Assembly (NCBI GenBank): GCA_015178975.1
Contig: WHVD01000093.1
Location: 280,061 to 344,060 of the forward strand
Source of the DNA: Hysterangium stoloniferum
Lineage: Eukaryota; Basidiomycota; Agaricomycetes; Hysterangiales; Hysterangiaceae
Length of the DNA stretch: 64,000 nt
Reading direction: 5' to 3'
Position 1 is the first letter of the stretch. Each line of letters begins with the position of its first letter. Of the stretch, positions 20,993-32,936 are shown piece by piece. The notes below the pieces were generated by a model. The model saw only the letters and a list, made by a program, of their open reading frames with translations. It did no database searches and was not told where the DNA came from. The position numbers and the translations under genes were made by a program.

Positions 20993-23900
20993 CTATTTAT
21001 GACTGAAATAGTCTGTGAGATAAGTTGGAACCAGGGAACAAGACTTCTCTATACAGATTTGCTGCCTAAAGGAAGCCAGGATTCCCTTGAGCTTGTGTTC
21101 CACATGATCATTGATGCCGTTGATGTACCTGTTGATGAGCGATGCAGCCTGAAGCACCTCACGTTGTGTAGGACAAGCTTCAACTGATGTGTCATCATCA
21201 ATGTCATCATCCCCACCATTAATTAGCCCCTCTTCCTGTCCTCTTTGTGCATCCACCATGGCCTGGAAATTTTCTTCATCTGTTGTCTCATTGGTAAATG
21301 ATACCTCATCTGCCAGGTTGAGCAGGACCTCAATATACATTCTGTTGCTTGTCTGAAGTGCCCCAGTTAATACCAGCTTATCAAGGGCACACTTGACCTG
21401 GTTCTCAGCATTCGTGATTGGATCTTCATGACCAAGAGTGGCATCAAGATTCAGGAGTGATGGGATCTGGATTGTGGCTGGATGGGTGTCATAAAATCTG
21501 CAGTAGGAAGAATCCCAGCTTTGCACCAACAATGCCTGATCGTGGTCACATCCACCTCTTGCTAAGCAAGATCAGCAAGTCACATTGCTTGGAGTTGGTT
21601 GATATCATAGATTTGCAATGGTGTGTGTGACATTTGCATCATAACAGTTGATGGTGGGCTGGATATATCTTGCACAATAATGAGCCTTGAAGCATCATAT
21701 GATGCCCTGATCCATTAGCTGGATATGTGCAGTCAGGTTGGGTGTTAGGATACACACTCAGGCCAGGTTTCCGGAGAAACCCGCAGGATATCCGGTAGGA
21801 CTTGGCTTCAGCTTATGGGCTGCGCCCTCGCTAGATCGTGTTGTCCAATTTCAAATGGATGGATGGGGATCCCGGGGAGTCCGGGAGGGGTTCGTGGGTC
21901 GTAGGTCGTAAGTCGGGGGTCGTGGGTCGTAAGTCGGGGGTCGTGGGTTGTAGGTCGTAAGTCGGGGGTCGTGGGTCATAAGTCGGAGGTCATGGGTCGT
22001 GAGTCGAGTTGGTTGAGAGAGATAGATGCGCCGGAGCCCGTGGGCTCCGACTAGTGCGAGTGATGTGAATTGAGTAAGGTTTAGAGCGGAAAATATTATT
22101 AGATTACTGGGGGGAATCTAAGCTAATTTTCTGACTGGATTGTATGTACAACATCTGCCAGTTTATATAGACCGTGGAATGCATGACATACCAAATCCAG
22201 TAATAACGAAATGAAACTAACAAAACATGAAACGGGAATAGTAAACACCAAATTGGTGTTAGGAACAGAACAGAACGGAGCAGAGTCCGAATTGTGACAA
22301 AGCATAACCCATAACAGGAAACAGAGCGGGAGCGGAGTCCTAAATCATGACAGGTCATTTGACTAAAACGGGAATGGGGCTCGATTAGAGCGGTGACGGG
22401 ATTCTAAGCGGGGACCGGTGACTGATGCGTGGGACGAAGACAGACATAGACAGAGACAGAGTCCAGGGGAAGTCCGGTGACTGATATGTGTCGTAATGAG
22501 GTCGAACGTAACGAGTCTTGATGTAATGGAGTCCGGGCGGGAAATCCTATAAACAGACGATTGGTGCTTGTAGCGCATAGGGGCGTACGGGTTAGTGCCC
22601 AGAGTCCGGCAGGATTGTCCGGTCGTAACATTGGGCTCGAAATTCTCAACACAGATGTTCTGAAGACCATCTGGAATGATGTGACTGGAGAAATTATCTT
22701 GCAGAAGAAGAACCTTCTGATTTTTTTCTCTGAACTCCTGATCCCATTGCTGAAGCTACTCTTGATACAAGGCCAACATCATCCAAGCTTTCACATTGTT
22801 TCAATAATAAAAGCCAAGTTGTGCACCAGTCTTGTTTTGGAATGCTCATGGCTTCTTTGCTTTTCCAATAATAAAAGCTGGCAGTTTTTAGGACCCATCT
22901 GCATTTGATGTGAAGGTATATGTCAGCCTAACTTTTTTCCCTTTGACTCCTGAAGACTTCTTGTCTGCCAGGCCTTGATCAGGGGGCATCCTGCTTTGGA
23001 ACTGGGTGATCAATGTTTTGAAAACAACAGATATGGGATGCACCCATAGAACAATCCAGTCTCATCTATGTTAAAGATGTCCCACAGCTCATAACCATAC
23101 TGCTTGATAAGTTCCTGGATACACTGTCACTCCCTGTTTACTGTCTCCAGGTCTGCAGATCTGGCCTCTCTGTGGAACTCCCTCAAGCCATTTCAAGACT
23201 TGAACCAATCCAGCCAACCACCACTCAAATTGAGACACTTATCCATTGGGACGCCCACCAGGTCAGCAAATTTTGTCCACTTCTGGTGCAAGACTTTGCC
23301 AGTTACAAGAATACCATCTGCCATCGTCTTCAACACCCAAGGCTCCATCATTTCCATAACCTCCAGATACTGTGTTTGATGAGCCCATTTTGTTGTGTTG
23401 ACACCGACACCACATCCCCATTCTTCATGCCACTTTGCTTCATCCTTTACCCAGGCAGAGACAAGTGGCTGCTTGATTTTCAGGTTAGGATAAATTGGGT
23501 CAAATGTTTTGCTGTTTTTGACTGATTCCTGCCATTCATGTGATACCAATCCAAGATTTCAATTTGCTGTGAAAGTGTCACATTTTCCTTTTTGGTGAAC
23601 ACTGGTACAGAAACATGAGAGGTCTTCTCAACCTGTTTTTTGGGCTTGTATTCTGGGCCTTATGGATAGTTATTACCACCATGAATGAAATCATCAGTAT
23701 CCACATATGTTTCTGCTTGTTTCCTATCACTTTGCTGAGGTCCCCAGTCATCTCCCATAATTTTCGGACAACACCCTTCTGCTCATTGTCAAGTCTCCCC
23801 AAACCTCTCTCATAGTCTGAAGCTTCTTCCAGAGTCTCCAAAGCCCACTGCTTGTCCACCAAATTGGCTTTGTGATCCAGCCATCTCTCATCTTGCCACA

Positions 23901-24030
23901 AAATCGACTTCTTCTCAGCTAGCTGTGCCTGGAGCCTCTCTTTCTTGGCTTTGACTTGATTCTGCAGGATTTTCAGCCCCTTTTTCAGGACCTCAATGGG
24001 CTTCACTGGCATGGCCTGGCAGGGGCTCAA
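20993..24030 (-). pseudogene. Pogo-type (DDE_1) transposase, disrupted
   Basis: Read on the minus strand from 24030. N-terminal region 23578-24030 is charged and coiled-coil-like (LQAQLAEKKSILWQDERWL, YERGLGRLD). A CENP-B/Tc5-type DNA-binding region follows at 23193-23549 (YPNLKIKQPLVSAWVKDEA, HQKWTKFADLVGVP). The catalytic core then shows FNIDETGL (first Asp, near 23050) and LLLQDNFSSHI (second Asp, near 22700). A solo LTR interrupts just after VENFEPN. The likely third Asp is in MDQG just beyond it (near 21700), about 30 residues from the second once the LTR is removed. C-terminal region 20993-21532 contains ALQTSNRMYIEVLLN. Several stops and shifts make it inactive. Confidence 0.8.
21743..22630 (-). 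mobile_element. Solo LTR, family A (888 bp, target duplication TTGGG)
   Basis: Starts TGTTAGGATACAC and ends GGTCGTAACA, with TTGGG at 21738-21742 and 22631-22635. It is about 48 bp longer than the 15381 copy because of extra GTCGTGGGTCGTAAGTCGG units near 21900-21990. CpG-rich and young. Inserted between the second and third catalytic residues of the pogo transposase, so it is younger than that element. Confidence 0.92.
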
Positions 24031-24279
24031 GGACTCTAGAAGGATGAAATTTTCATTTTACATCAAAGGTGGATTGGTGCTGCTTCAATCACATAAATGT
24101 ACCAACAATATAGTAAAAAATGTATGGGTTTTGTCTCAGAAAGATCATGAGTTATGGAGTATTGTAGACTATGGGTTATGTTACCAGATCCCCTGCAAAC
24201 CAACATGGTAACTCGAAAATCCTATGAGGTATGAGGGAGTATGGGGTATCAGGGGTATGGGATAAGAGAGGTTTAATGT

Positions 24280-24836
24280 GAGAAAATGAGCAATTAGATC
24301 CAGGTATGATAAAATAGAACTAAAGTCTGTTTTTATGACAGACATTCCTTTGCCTACATTCCAGTAGATTTCTTCTTAAATCATTGAGTGAAAATAAAAT
24401 AAGAGCCATCTGAACATAGTGTGAGCTCTCCGACAATGACAGTGTTCTTTTGAGAGAGGGTGAATGATTGTTGGGGTCACCACATCATCAAGCATGTCTT
24501 CCAGCCACTTCACGCCATGCCAAGTCTGCGACATACTTCCCTCCCCATCTTCAGGATAGGCAACAGCCGCATACTTACGGGACTGCATGCAGCCTTCATG
24601 AAAGAATCATGCTAGCTTCGTTCTTGAAATGTGTGCAACGTGAAGATGTTGAAGGAATGCGTTGTGACGATGTAACAAAACCTATGGGTTTTGCCCAAGG
24701 TTATGTATTATTGCGGAGGTCCGTTTTAGGCGAATTGTACCACGGACACTATTTATAGAGCGAAAGTCAGGTGCTTTCGCTCACGAAAACTTCCACTTCA
24801 TCACATTTTTTCTAAGCTACCAGCCAAACTTTTGCT
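24280..24836. other. Transposon-gene boundary; only an ORC1 exon relict recognised
   Basis: Between the pogo end and the first gene. Apart from the ORC1-like stretch at 24556-24675 I see no gene. A short palindrome, GAAAGTCAGGTGCTTTC, lies at about 24762, some 60 bp before the next start codon. Confidence 0.5.
24556..24675 (+). pseudogene. Displaced fragment of ORC1 exon 7
   Basis: About 120 bp reading CSLHERIMLASFLKCVQRED, close to ORC1 exon 7 at 60832-61039 on the other strand (CSLHERIMLASLLKCVKREG). Similarity begins near GCCGCATACTTACGGGACTGC, has a 3-base insertion (ACTGCATGCAGC versus ACTGCAGT), and runs to the exon end plus the first bases of its intron (GATGTAAC). It then stops. It is therefore a genomic, not mRNA-derived, copy and too short to function. 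Confidence 0.8.
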
Positions 24837-26264
24837 ATGCCATATCTAACCGAGGACTCTCTATCTAATTTCACACTTGTTCCAGCAACTGCGGCGCAGG
24901 TGGGCCCTTTTTTATTGCCTTTTTTCAGCTCCAATGGAAGGAACGGCCCATGGGCGACCATTTATTATATAAACGTTACCACCACCAGACACTTACTATA
25001 AACAATTAGATCCTTGTCTCAAGGAAACGTCAAAGTCTGCATTGGGCAAGAGGAATGACCGAGAAGGAATTTATCAGTCGAGAAAATAAGCTTGAGGTAT
25101 TGGAGCATTCAGAGGATGGCAAATTAAGGGCATGGTTTGTTATATTTCTTTTATATGCATGATTGTAACTATGCAAGATTCAAATTTATTCAACTGTGGA
25201 TTTCAGGGCTCTTGTACCAAGGGATGACCCTGAGACCATTGATCATCCCTGTTCTTGTGAAACGTAGGCCTCTTACACTTTCTAGGAGCATTAGATGGTA
25301 TCTTACAAAAATCGCAAGCTTTCGCCGTAAAGTGCTTGTATCCAGTGCATCCAATGCTCTTGAAGAAGCAGTGGGATATGGGATCGCCACTGTCTTCTGC
25401 GGCCCAGAATATAGAAAAAGGGGCTTTACCTCACATATGATGAGACTTTTACATTACATTTTGGCTCCACCTGGATCGCTGGGGGTTTTTCCAGAACAAT
25501 GGGGTGCACCACCCGCTTGTGAGGGCCTCGGTGACGCACGATGTTCCGTACTTTACAGCGACGTGGGCAATTTTTACAGTCGATGCGGCCCGGCGCCTCT
25601 CACAACTGGGTGGGAAATTCGGAGTCCTGTCGGCACGACGTGGACTCCAGAACATGTTACCGGACTTGAGGAAAGTGCGGAAGAATTCGAGTTTCTCTCT
25701 GAGGAGGAATGCAGGCTTCTCTGGGAAGATGATGCAACGTACATTGCAGAACAACTATCGAAATTACCCTCTTCGTCGCCTACCCGTTTCACATTTTTAC
25801 CCAGTCAGGGTGTTGCGGCGTTTCTCATCAGCAGGGCACTCGCCGAAGAGCCTTTGCTCCCTAAGGTGTCTATGGACCGCTGGGGCGTTCGGTTGATCCA
25901 GACGGGCGGCCCCCCACCCGCTTATGCCACATGGACCTTAGACATGGAGCTCACTAAACCGCCAGTGATCGTTGTGACTCGTTTACGTGCCACCCCCGAG
26001 TCTTTCCCGTCCCTTCTGAGGGGTCTGTTGGCGGAGGCGTTAAGGATTAATGCGAAAGCCATCGAGGTATGGAATCTGGACACGGGGCTCGCAGATGTGG
26101 CGGCGAATATGGGCGGAAAGACTGCTGCGCGCACACAGGACCATTTATCTGCAGTGGCTTGGTACGGTTCAGAAAGTCAACACGAGGTGGAATGGGCATT
26201 CAATGAGAAGTATGACTATTTTATTGGCTTGTTTATGGATGTCAAATTGATCATCCTTCGATAG
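24837..26264 (+). CDS. LYC1-like lysine N-acetyltransferase family protein
   Basis: Resembles fungal LYC1, a GNAT-fold acetyltransferase acting on lysine in catabolism, named from Yarrowia. Model: exons 24837-24899, 25010-25134, 25207-25263, 25319-26264; introns of 110, 72 and 55 nt with GT-AG ends; 396 residues. ATG 24837 gives SNFTLVPATAAQ, the expected LYC1 start. Family landmarks follow in order across the splices: RGMTEKEFISREN, ALVPRDDPETIDHPCSCET, VGYGIATVFCGPEYRKRGF (the acetyl-CoA binding stretch), HMMRLLHYILAP, EQWGAPP, SVLYSDVGNFYSRCGP. The C-terminal domain ends WAFNEKYDYFIG.., longer than the usual end, so a small last intron may be missed. GUK1 lies next, convergent. Confidence 0.8.
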
Positions 26265-26728
26265 GTTTGCTTGGTGCTAATTGAAACACAATCTTCAAGC
26301 CTCTGGTCATGACTCTGAATCTGGATGTACATTATGTCAATGAAGTAGTATTAAAAGCATTCCATTCCGCTCCGCATTCCAACCCTCGGAGAAGCATTTT
26401 ATCCCAGCAGAGAACCAACGAAAATTCATTCCTACAGTGCTATGGAAAAATTAAGAATCTTCAACGACGCTGATTCGCTCAAGGAATTTTTATGACCTGA
26501 CTTTCCTTGTTCTCTTAGAGGTACATGATTGATGCTGGGTGAGAAGGCTAGGTACATGGGAGAGGAGAGGTTGTAATTGGACCAGACGCAGGGACACTAG
26601 ACGCTCGATTAAATCAATTCAAGTCTTATTCTATCCGATGCCCACCAGTCAAATGTGAGCCATGACGAAGCAGACAGCCACCGACATATCCAAAATATCA
26701 CATGACTGTAAGACCCCGCATAACCCAC

Positions 26729-27522
26729 CTATTTGTTCTCCCCCTCCGCCCTAGTATCGTCCTCCACTCTACTCTCCGGCGCACTTTCATCGTCGTCCAA
26801 TGGCGGGAGCTCATCCACCTTGCCCGAATCGCCCAGGGCCACATTCTCGAACGCCTTGTACGCCTTCTCAACGTCGTCATTGACGATCACGATGTCGTGC
26901 ACGCCCGGCGTCCTCGCATACTCCACCTCCCCCCGCGCCGCCTGCAGGCGCAGCTGGGTCGACGCCTCCGTCTCGGTACCCCGCCCCGTCAGCCGCTCCC
27001 GCAGCGCCGCCATGCTCGGCGGCGCGACGAAGAGGTAAACGGGGTCGAGGTCCTTGCACGCTTTGACCTGCCGCACGCCCTGCAACACAAAACACAAAAT
27101 ACACGGTCGGAACGCAAGTCCACGCTGGCTTTACACAGACCTGGCTATCAATGTCTAACAGGCATCGCCGCCCAGAGGCCGCCACATCCTTGACAGTGGC
27201 GGCACTTGTTCCGTAAAAGTTGCCAGAAAATTGGGCGTGCTCGATGAAGGCGCCTTCTTCAAGGAGGCTTGTGAACTTCTCGCGCGGGACGAAGTAGTAG
27301 TGCTTCCCCTCGACTTCCCCTATGCGAGGCGTGCGTGTGGTGTCTGCGAAGGATCAATTGAGTCGGTCACGAGGGGGTGCTGTAAGGATGTTACGGACGG
27401 GAGACAGTGAAGCCAAATTTGTCCGGGTGCTCTGAGAAGAGACGAGAGATGAGAGTGCTTTTTCCTGTTCCAGAGGGTCCAGATATCACCAGAGGTCGCA
27501 CAAAGTCAGTACGAGGTGTCAT
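26729..27522 (-). CDS. GUK1: Guanylate kinase (copy 1)
   Basis: Phosphorylates GMP to GDP with ATP in the cytosol, an essential purine salvage and synthesis step. Exons on the minus strand: 27522-27399, 27343-27141, 27079-26729; introns of 55 and 61 nt; 225 residues. P-loop GPSGTGKS at about residue 15, the GMP-binding [12 protein letters not shown] spanning intron 1, then [23 protein letters not shown], and LDIDSQGVRQVK spanning intron 2. The lid and adenine region [10 protein letters not shown] follows. The C-terminal tail is acidic and somewhat long. ATG 27522 gives the normal short lead before the P-loop. GC-rich coding sequence, unlike copy 2. A near-duplicate gene is at 57491-58290. Confidence 0.95.
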
Positions 27523-27889
27523 GGCAGTGAAGGATTTAAGCTTATGTAATGAGAAAATGCAATCGCAACTAAAATAAAAGTCAGGAATGTCATGGGTACG
27601 CACCATGTACTTCTAAGCTTCCGAGTCAACAACTTGAGCTCTTTGTCTTTGTGGCTTACATGGCACATGTTCATTCATATGCATCCGAAAACATGGTCTC
27701 TATTGTGTCTACTGCGAGTAGATGTATAGTATCTAGAGATGAAATAGAGATGCAACGATAAAAAAAAAAGAGAAAAAAAAGAAAGCCAACACGGGAAAAG
27801 CGAATAGGACTTGGACAAGAAAATGCTGTCTATCCATCCGAACGAATGCAATAGTACATGGATTATTGATTTATTCATACTATAATCAG

Positions 27890-29701
27890 TTACAGTTCCG
27901 AGACGATGCCGTACTTGCGTCGATATTTAGCATCGATGTGCTCGAGGTAGTAGGACCCTGGCCAGAGGTTCTCGAGTGATCCCGCAGGTGTATAGTCGCC
28001 GGCATTATGGTTCTGCTCACGGAGCTGTGGAATAAATAAAAATTGAGCAACGGCGAGATCACGGAGAAATGAAACAGCTCTACTAACCTTGAGCGACGAG
28101 ACATATTCTTCACACGGCACAACCTTCATAGCCTTTATTCTCGCATGCAAATCGATCTTCTCCCGCAGTTGGGACGTGTCGCCGCGCACGCGGATGCTGT
28201 AAAATGAGCTGGCACATCCTGAGCCATAAGCAAACATGCTGATTCGTTTTCCCAATAGCTCCGCAGGCTCGATGTTCGAGACGAGCGAAACTAGGCCACC
28301 ATACAAACTGGCGGTATACATGTTTCCGCACCGTTTGGCGAGCGACATACCCGGGGAGACACGGGTCTTGTAGTCGGCGGCGGCGAGACCCATGAATGCC
28401 TTCTCGAGGGTCTTTGAGGCAAGTGCTTCGGCGGGGGATAGAGCAAGATATTCGGAAGCAGAGGGGACAGATGCGAATCGCGGTTTCTCCGGCGCCGATA
28501 GGAAATCGTTGTACAATAATCGGGCATGGCCCTTCTGGACGAGTTTGCCGTATGGTGAGTGGAAGATATTAAAGTCAAAGTCGTCAAGCGCGATGATGGC
28601 CTTGGGGTCAGCAGAACCAGTAGCATGGCCATTGCCATTAGCATGACCATTGCCATTAGCCTGGCCATTGCCGTTCACGTGGCCGTTCGTACCAGCGAGC
28701 TTCTCACGTCTACCCTGAGCACGGGCGTGTTTTTCACGGAAACGGGCATATGAGTTGTCCAATGCACCGACATAGGAAGTTATGGACAGCGGGCCATCGA
28801 CTTCAGGATATTCCGAATCAAGCTAAATTAATGTTTGTTACATGGATGTAAAATTAGATGGAAGCCAAGACTACCTTGGGCTTGTAGAAATCATAGGTGT
28901 TGGCCATGTATGTGCCGTGGATGGCTGCATGGTAAAAACATTTAGCATGAGAAACGACAGCAAGGAGACAACGACCAACGTTCAAAGGCCAGAGGTGCAT
29001 CGGGACCAATTAGCATCGCGACGGCACCGGCTCCGCCGACAGGTCGGGCGCCACCTTCAGCATAAATGGCAATATCACCCGCGAATACAATAGCATTTCT
29101 GCCGTCCCATGAACTGGATTCGACCCAATTGATAGCATTAAAGAGGGCAGCCGTTGACCCATAACAGGCATTTTTCGAGTCGATGCCCTCAATATCGAAG
29201 TTGCCGGAGGCAGCGAACAGGTCCATGAGCACCGTCTTGACCGACTTGGACTTGTCAATAATGGTCTCAGTTCCGACGTCCAGACGTCCAATGGATCTGG
29301 GGTCAATATTGTACTTTTTCATGAGGGAGGAAACAGCTGAGGGAGAGAAAGGGCATGAGCGCGGTGCAGTAGTCAGATGCGAGGCTGCACGCACCAGTCA
29401 GCGCGAAGGAGTTGATGTCTTCACGATCGTCTGTGCATGCCATGTATTCCTGACCGAGACCAATTGTGTATTTTCCCTTTGGGACGCCGTCAAAAACTTC
29501 AAGGGCCTCTTCGGAGATGCACTATTAAGGGGGGACGGTCAAGATCGTGCAACGAGCGGTGACAGGTGTAGAAATGCTGACTCGTTTGGGGAAGTAAACC
29601 TCCAAGGCAAGGATACCGATATTCTGAGGTTTTGAGAGACCATACACGCTCTCGGACTCGGTATGGGCGACAGGGAGTTGAGTGTTAGTAGGGACAACCA
29701 T
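27890..29701 (-). CDS. ERG13: Hydroxymethylglutaryl-CoA synthase
   Basis: Condenses acetyl-CoA with acetoacetyl-CoA to HMG-CoA in the mevalonate (sterol) pathway. Minus-strand exons: 29701-29582, 29521-29395, 29336-28980, 28924-28875, 28822-28088, 28024-27890; five introns of 52-63 nt; 507 residues. [14 protein letters not shown] opens the fold; [33 protein letters not shown] and the catalytic Cys in [15 protein letters not shown] follow, then [15 protein letters not shown] and [13 protein letters not shown]. An in-frame low-complexity insert rich in NGNGHANG (about 28610-28690) lengthens the protein beyond the usual 450-490. The last exon carries GDYTPAG and [13 protein letters not shown], the normal C-terminus. 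ATG 29701 was chosen because it lies directly before the conserved start. Confidence 0.95.
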
Positions 29702-32700
29702 GGTTCTAAGAAGAGAGAATAGGGGAGAGGGAGACAAGATGTGATAAATAGTGAATGCTCTGTGTTTAAATAGATGAAAGTAAAGCGAGAGGCTGGTCGG
29801 ATGGTACGATTTCCTTGACAATTTTCTTACTCTAACGCATATGTTTAGTCCACTTACATAATACGTGCGCCTATTTAATCCTGGAAGATGCAAACTCACT
29901 CTGCAGCAGCCGTATCAACGCCGTGATTTGCCTCTATTATTATTATTATTATTATTGTATATAAAACCCTTCTTTTTCTGCCACGCACCGTGAGTCCTGA
30001 GAGAACGCGTGTGAGGTGCCCCCGTTGGAAATACTGCGTTCGACCCATTTGTGCCTTCCAGCCAATCACCTCTCAACGCGCGGTATCATGCAAGTATCTA
30101 CTTTGCGATCTTTGCCTAAACAAGGTAAGATGATGCATCACCTTCTCCTTGTCTGGTGCGAATGACAACACTGTTCTTGTTACCACAGCCCCACGACGCG
30201 CTGGATCCTCCTCGGTTCTGGAGGTAGCCGGCGACAATCGCGCACTGGACTGTATTGACGACCCTTGCCGTCTGCTACTGCACCTGGGCCGTCCGAAAAG
30301 CCGACGACAGCGCAGAGTCAAATCGGCGGCCTGCTCAATACAGTATGACGTAGTGGCTCTGCATCGGAAGATGCGATGTACGGCTCGTGGCCACGGCGCC
30401 GAACGCGGGGCGAGTCTTGGGCTGGTTTGCCAGCCCAGTGTGTGTCCACACAGACATCGCTCGTCCGATCCCTCGATGGCATGATGCTGTGTGTGGCGTG
30501 GTATCGTGCCAAATAGAGTGCAGGGCCACTTGCTGTCAGTGAAATGGGACTAGCGTTTACCAGACAACACCTTCGTAAGCCAGGGTTGTGGTGCCACTGG
30601 GAACCGGACGCCCGTCTCGCTCAAATACGATTGATCTTCTTCGACTTGCTTACCGCTCAGTCCACGAGAGAAACCAACTTGGTCGTGATAAGGAGTGTGC
30701 AAGTGCGGCCAACTCACTATGTGATTTACTGGCAATACTTCAGTGTATGCAAAGTACCTAAAGTTGGCACGTGTACTAGTTACAGTGTGTCTACGATTAC
30801 CATCTGGTGGCTGTTAAAAATAGTTTTATATTGTACCGAATTTTCAAATCTACCCTGATCGTCTTATCAGGGGGAGCGTTGTCATAAATTTCCAATTCAC
30901 ATGTTGACAAAATGTCGGAAATGTGGATAAGGCGAGTTACCTAGAAGGGGCTTGGAGCAAAGTTAGATTATTTCTCCGTGGGGGAGCTTGAGTAATATGT
31001 AATTGCCCAATTCATTGTAATCTGGGCTAGTTTGTGAAATGGTATTTGCGATATTATGTATATCTAGATGGGAGCTACGGTCTAAAGTGTGTGCTAGAAC
31101 CCACCTTCATTGCAGCAGCTACGGTTTAAAATATACTACACTGCATAGATACGAAGGTAAAACTGAGTTCCAGAAAGATGACATGTATCAAGACAAGGTA
31201 CAGGCCACCCCGGGGAAAGGGCAATACTGGTTTCTTACTACAACAGATCACATACCAAAAAGTGTCTTCTTCCTGACCACTACCCTTCCATCCACTACTA
31301 CCAATTCACATAATGCGGTGATAACCACGACGATCCCCTACAACCACCGTCACGACCTCGAACACAGCCGCCACCTTGTTGGAGTCTGCGAGCCATAGAA
31401 GCTGCGAGACTCCCCTGTTGTCTCAGATGATTGATTCTGAGATTGAATTAAGTAAATTTAGGTATATATGTAGCTAGCGTTATGCAATAGTGTGCTTGCC
31501 CTTATACATTGAAAATATCTAACACACGCGTCGTACTCTTCCGTGTCGCGACATGTGTTCCGGGAGTGCAAACTCCAGTGTCGTGTCCAAAGTTATTAAC
31601 CTGCACACCTTTGTTTAGGCCTTGCTGCTTGGAATCATGTCTTGATCAAGCCTTATACAAACAGCCATCCCCCGACGCCGCCCGATGCTACCATCTGCCA
31701 GCGCCTCAGTGTATATTTGCCACCTCAACTGCTGCTCAATGTCTGATCCACAATTCAAATGGTCTTGGCAGCCATCTTGATCATTGGCGACCATGTGCCA
31801 GCGCAGACCTGCCCAGATCTGCGTCAGCGACTCAGGCCACGGCAGGCGAGCAGATATGAGGGTCCACACTCTAATTGGCTTGCCATTTCATCTAGCTCAT
31901 TATTTGTGTGTTTGCGTTCCGCACCCCCGTCCTTTTCAATTTGTAACACGGCGCCACTAGCCTGATATAACTGTCCATGACTCCCCATCTCCCCATGAGT
32001 AAAGTAGTGAAAATCGTCTCCCACGATCACCACCATTTATATCAAAAATTCCGTCCCTGGTTAGGAAGCAAAACGGTCACGCCCGATATATAACAATCCG
32101 GTCACTGATCCGTTTCGTTCAGTCCAAGCTGCGTTCTCCCTCTGCTGTCCATCATAATCCAGGAAAACTCTCCCCGCACACCTGTATTTATTATTATTAT
32201 TATTCCGCACTCCAAGTATTTTGAAGCCGCATTTATTCTGTGCCCCCCCGCGCCACTCTTCCTAACTCCCACATGCCGAGCTGGCCCGGAACCTGCAGAT
32301 CACTCCCACCTGCCCGAGTCCCCCCTGACCGGAGCCGTCGATCGTCCCGCAAAATAGACGAGTCTAGAATATTTCATTTACGATCATTCCTTATATATTG
32401 GTGGGCCTAGCCCATTCGCACGACGCAATTTATCCAGTGGGCAGATCAGAGATCTAATCGATTCAAATATTATTCACAACAAGGCCAAATAAGTAGTGTA
32501 AAAAAGTATGATACGGGAGAACCTAATGAATGCACTAAGAGAAAATGGGAAGAAAAAAAAAACCACGTAATGGGAGGAGGGGAAGAGGGTTCCATCTCAA
32601 AAGAATCAAGATCAAAACACCATACGTTAACAATGCAAGCTGTGCACCATATTAAGGGTCTGCGAGAGAAGAAATGAGATTGCGTAAGCCAGATATTCTC

Positions 32701-32936
32701 ACAAGAAAACTGATCGAACACCATGTCCAACAAGTACGATGCAAAGGGAGGGGAGAGGAGAGAGAGAGAGAGAGAGCCGTGAGGGACCGTCGAGACATGA
32801 CATATGCACAGATGGGGAACTAGAGCGATACACGAGTATTAACAATAGGCGATGGGACGGAGGGAAAGCGTGAAAAATGCTGGAATGCGAATTAAAGAGA
32901 TCAAAGACACCAGACAGTGGCCGGCGCTGCCAAGTG
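29702..32936. other. Intergenic region, no gene recognised
   Basis: 3.2 kb upstream of HMG-CoA synthase and downstream of the Reg1-like gene. Contains an ATT microsatellite at about 29934-29957, a shorter one near 32187-32203, and a GA run at 32758-32776. Open frames are short (119 residues or less) with no domain or splice pattern I can support. It presumably holds the HMG-CoA synthase promoter. Confidence 0.5.

Larger units (their letters stand above)
20818..24279 (-). mobile_element. Pogo/Tigger-type DNA transposon
   Basis: The left end after TA (20816-20817) is CAGTCAAACCCCTCTTATCC; the right end, near 24279, reads GGGATAAGAGAGGTTTAATG, its decayed inverted partner. Additional GTATGAGGGAGTATGG repeats lie just inside both ends. 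The CAGT..CCTC..TTATCC end type plus a CENP-B-like transposase is typical of pogo/Fot1/Tigger elements. A solo LTR A sits inside (21743-22630). The right terminus is approximate. Confidence 0.8.

Noticed and set aside
30310-30530. GC-rich stretch as an RNA gene
   Set aside because: I could not fold it into a known RNA type and found no Pol III boxes.
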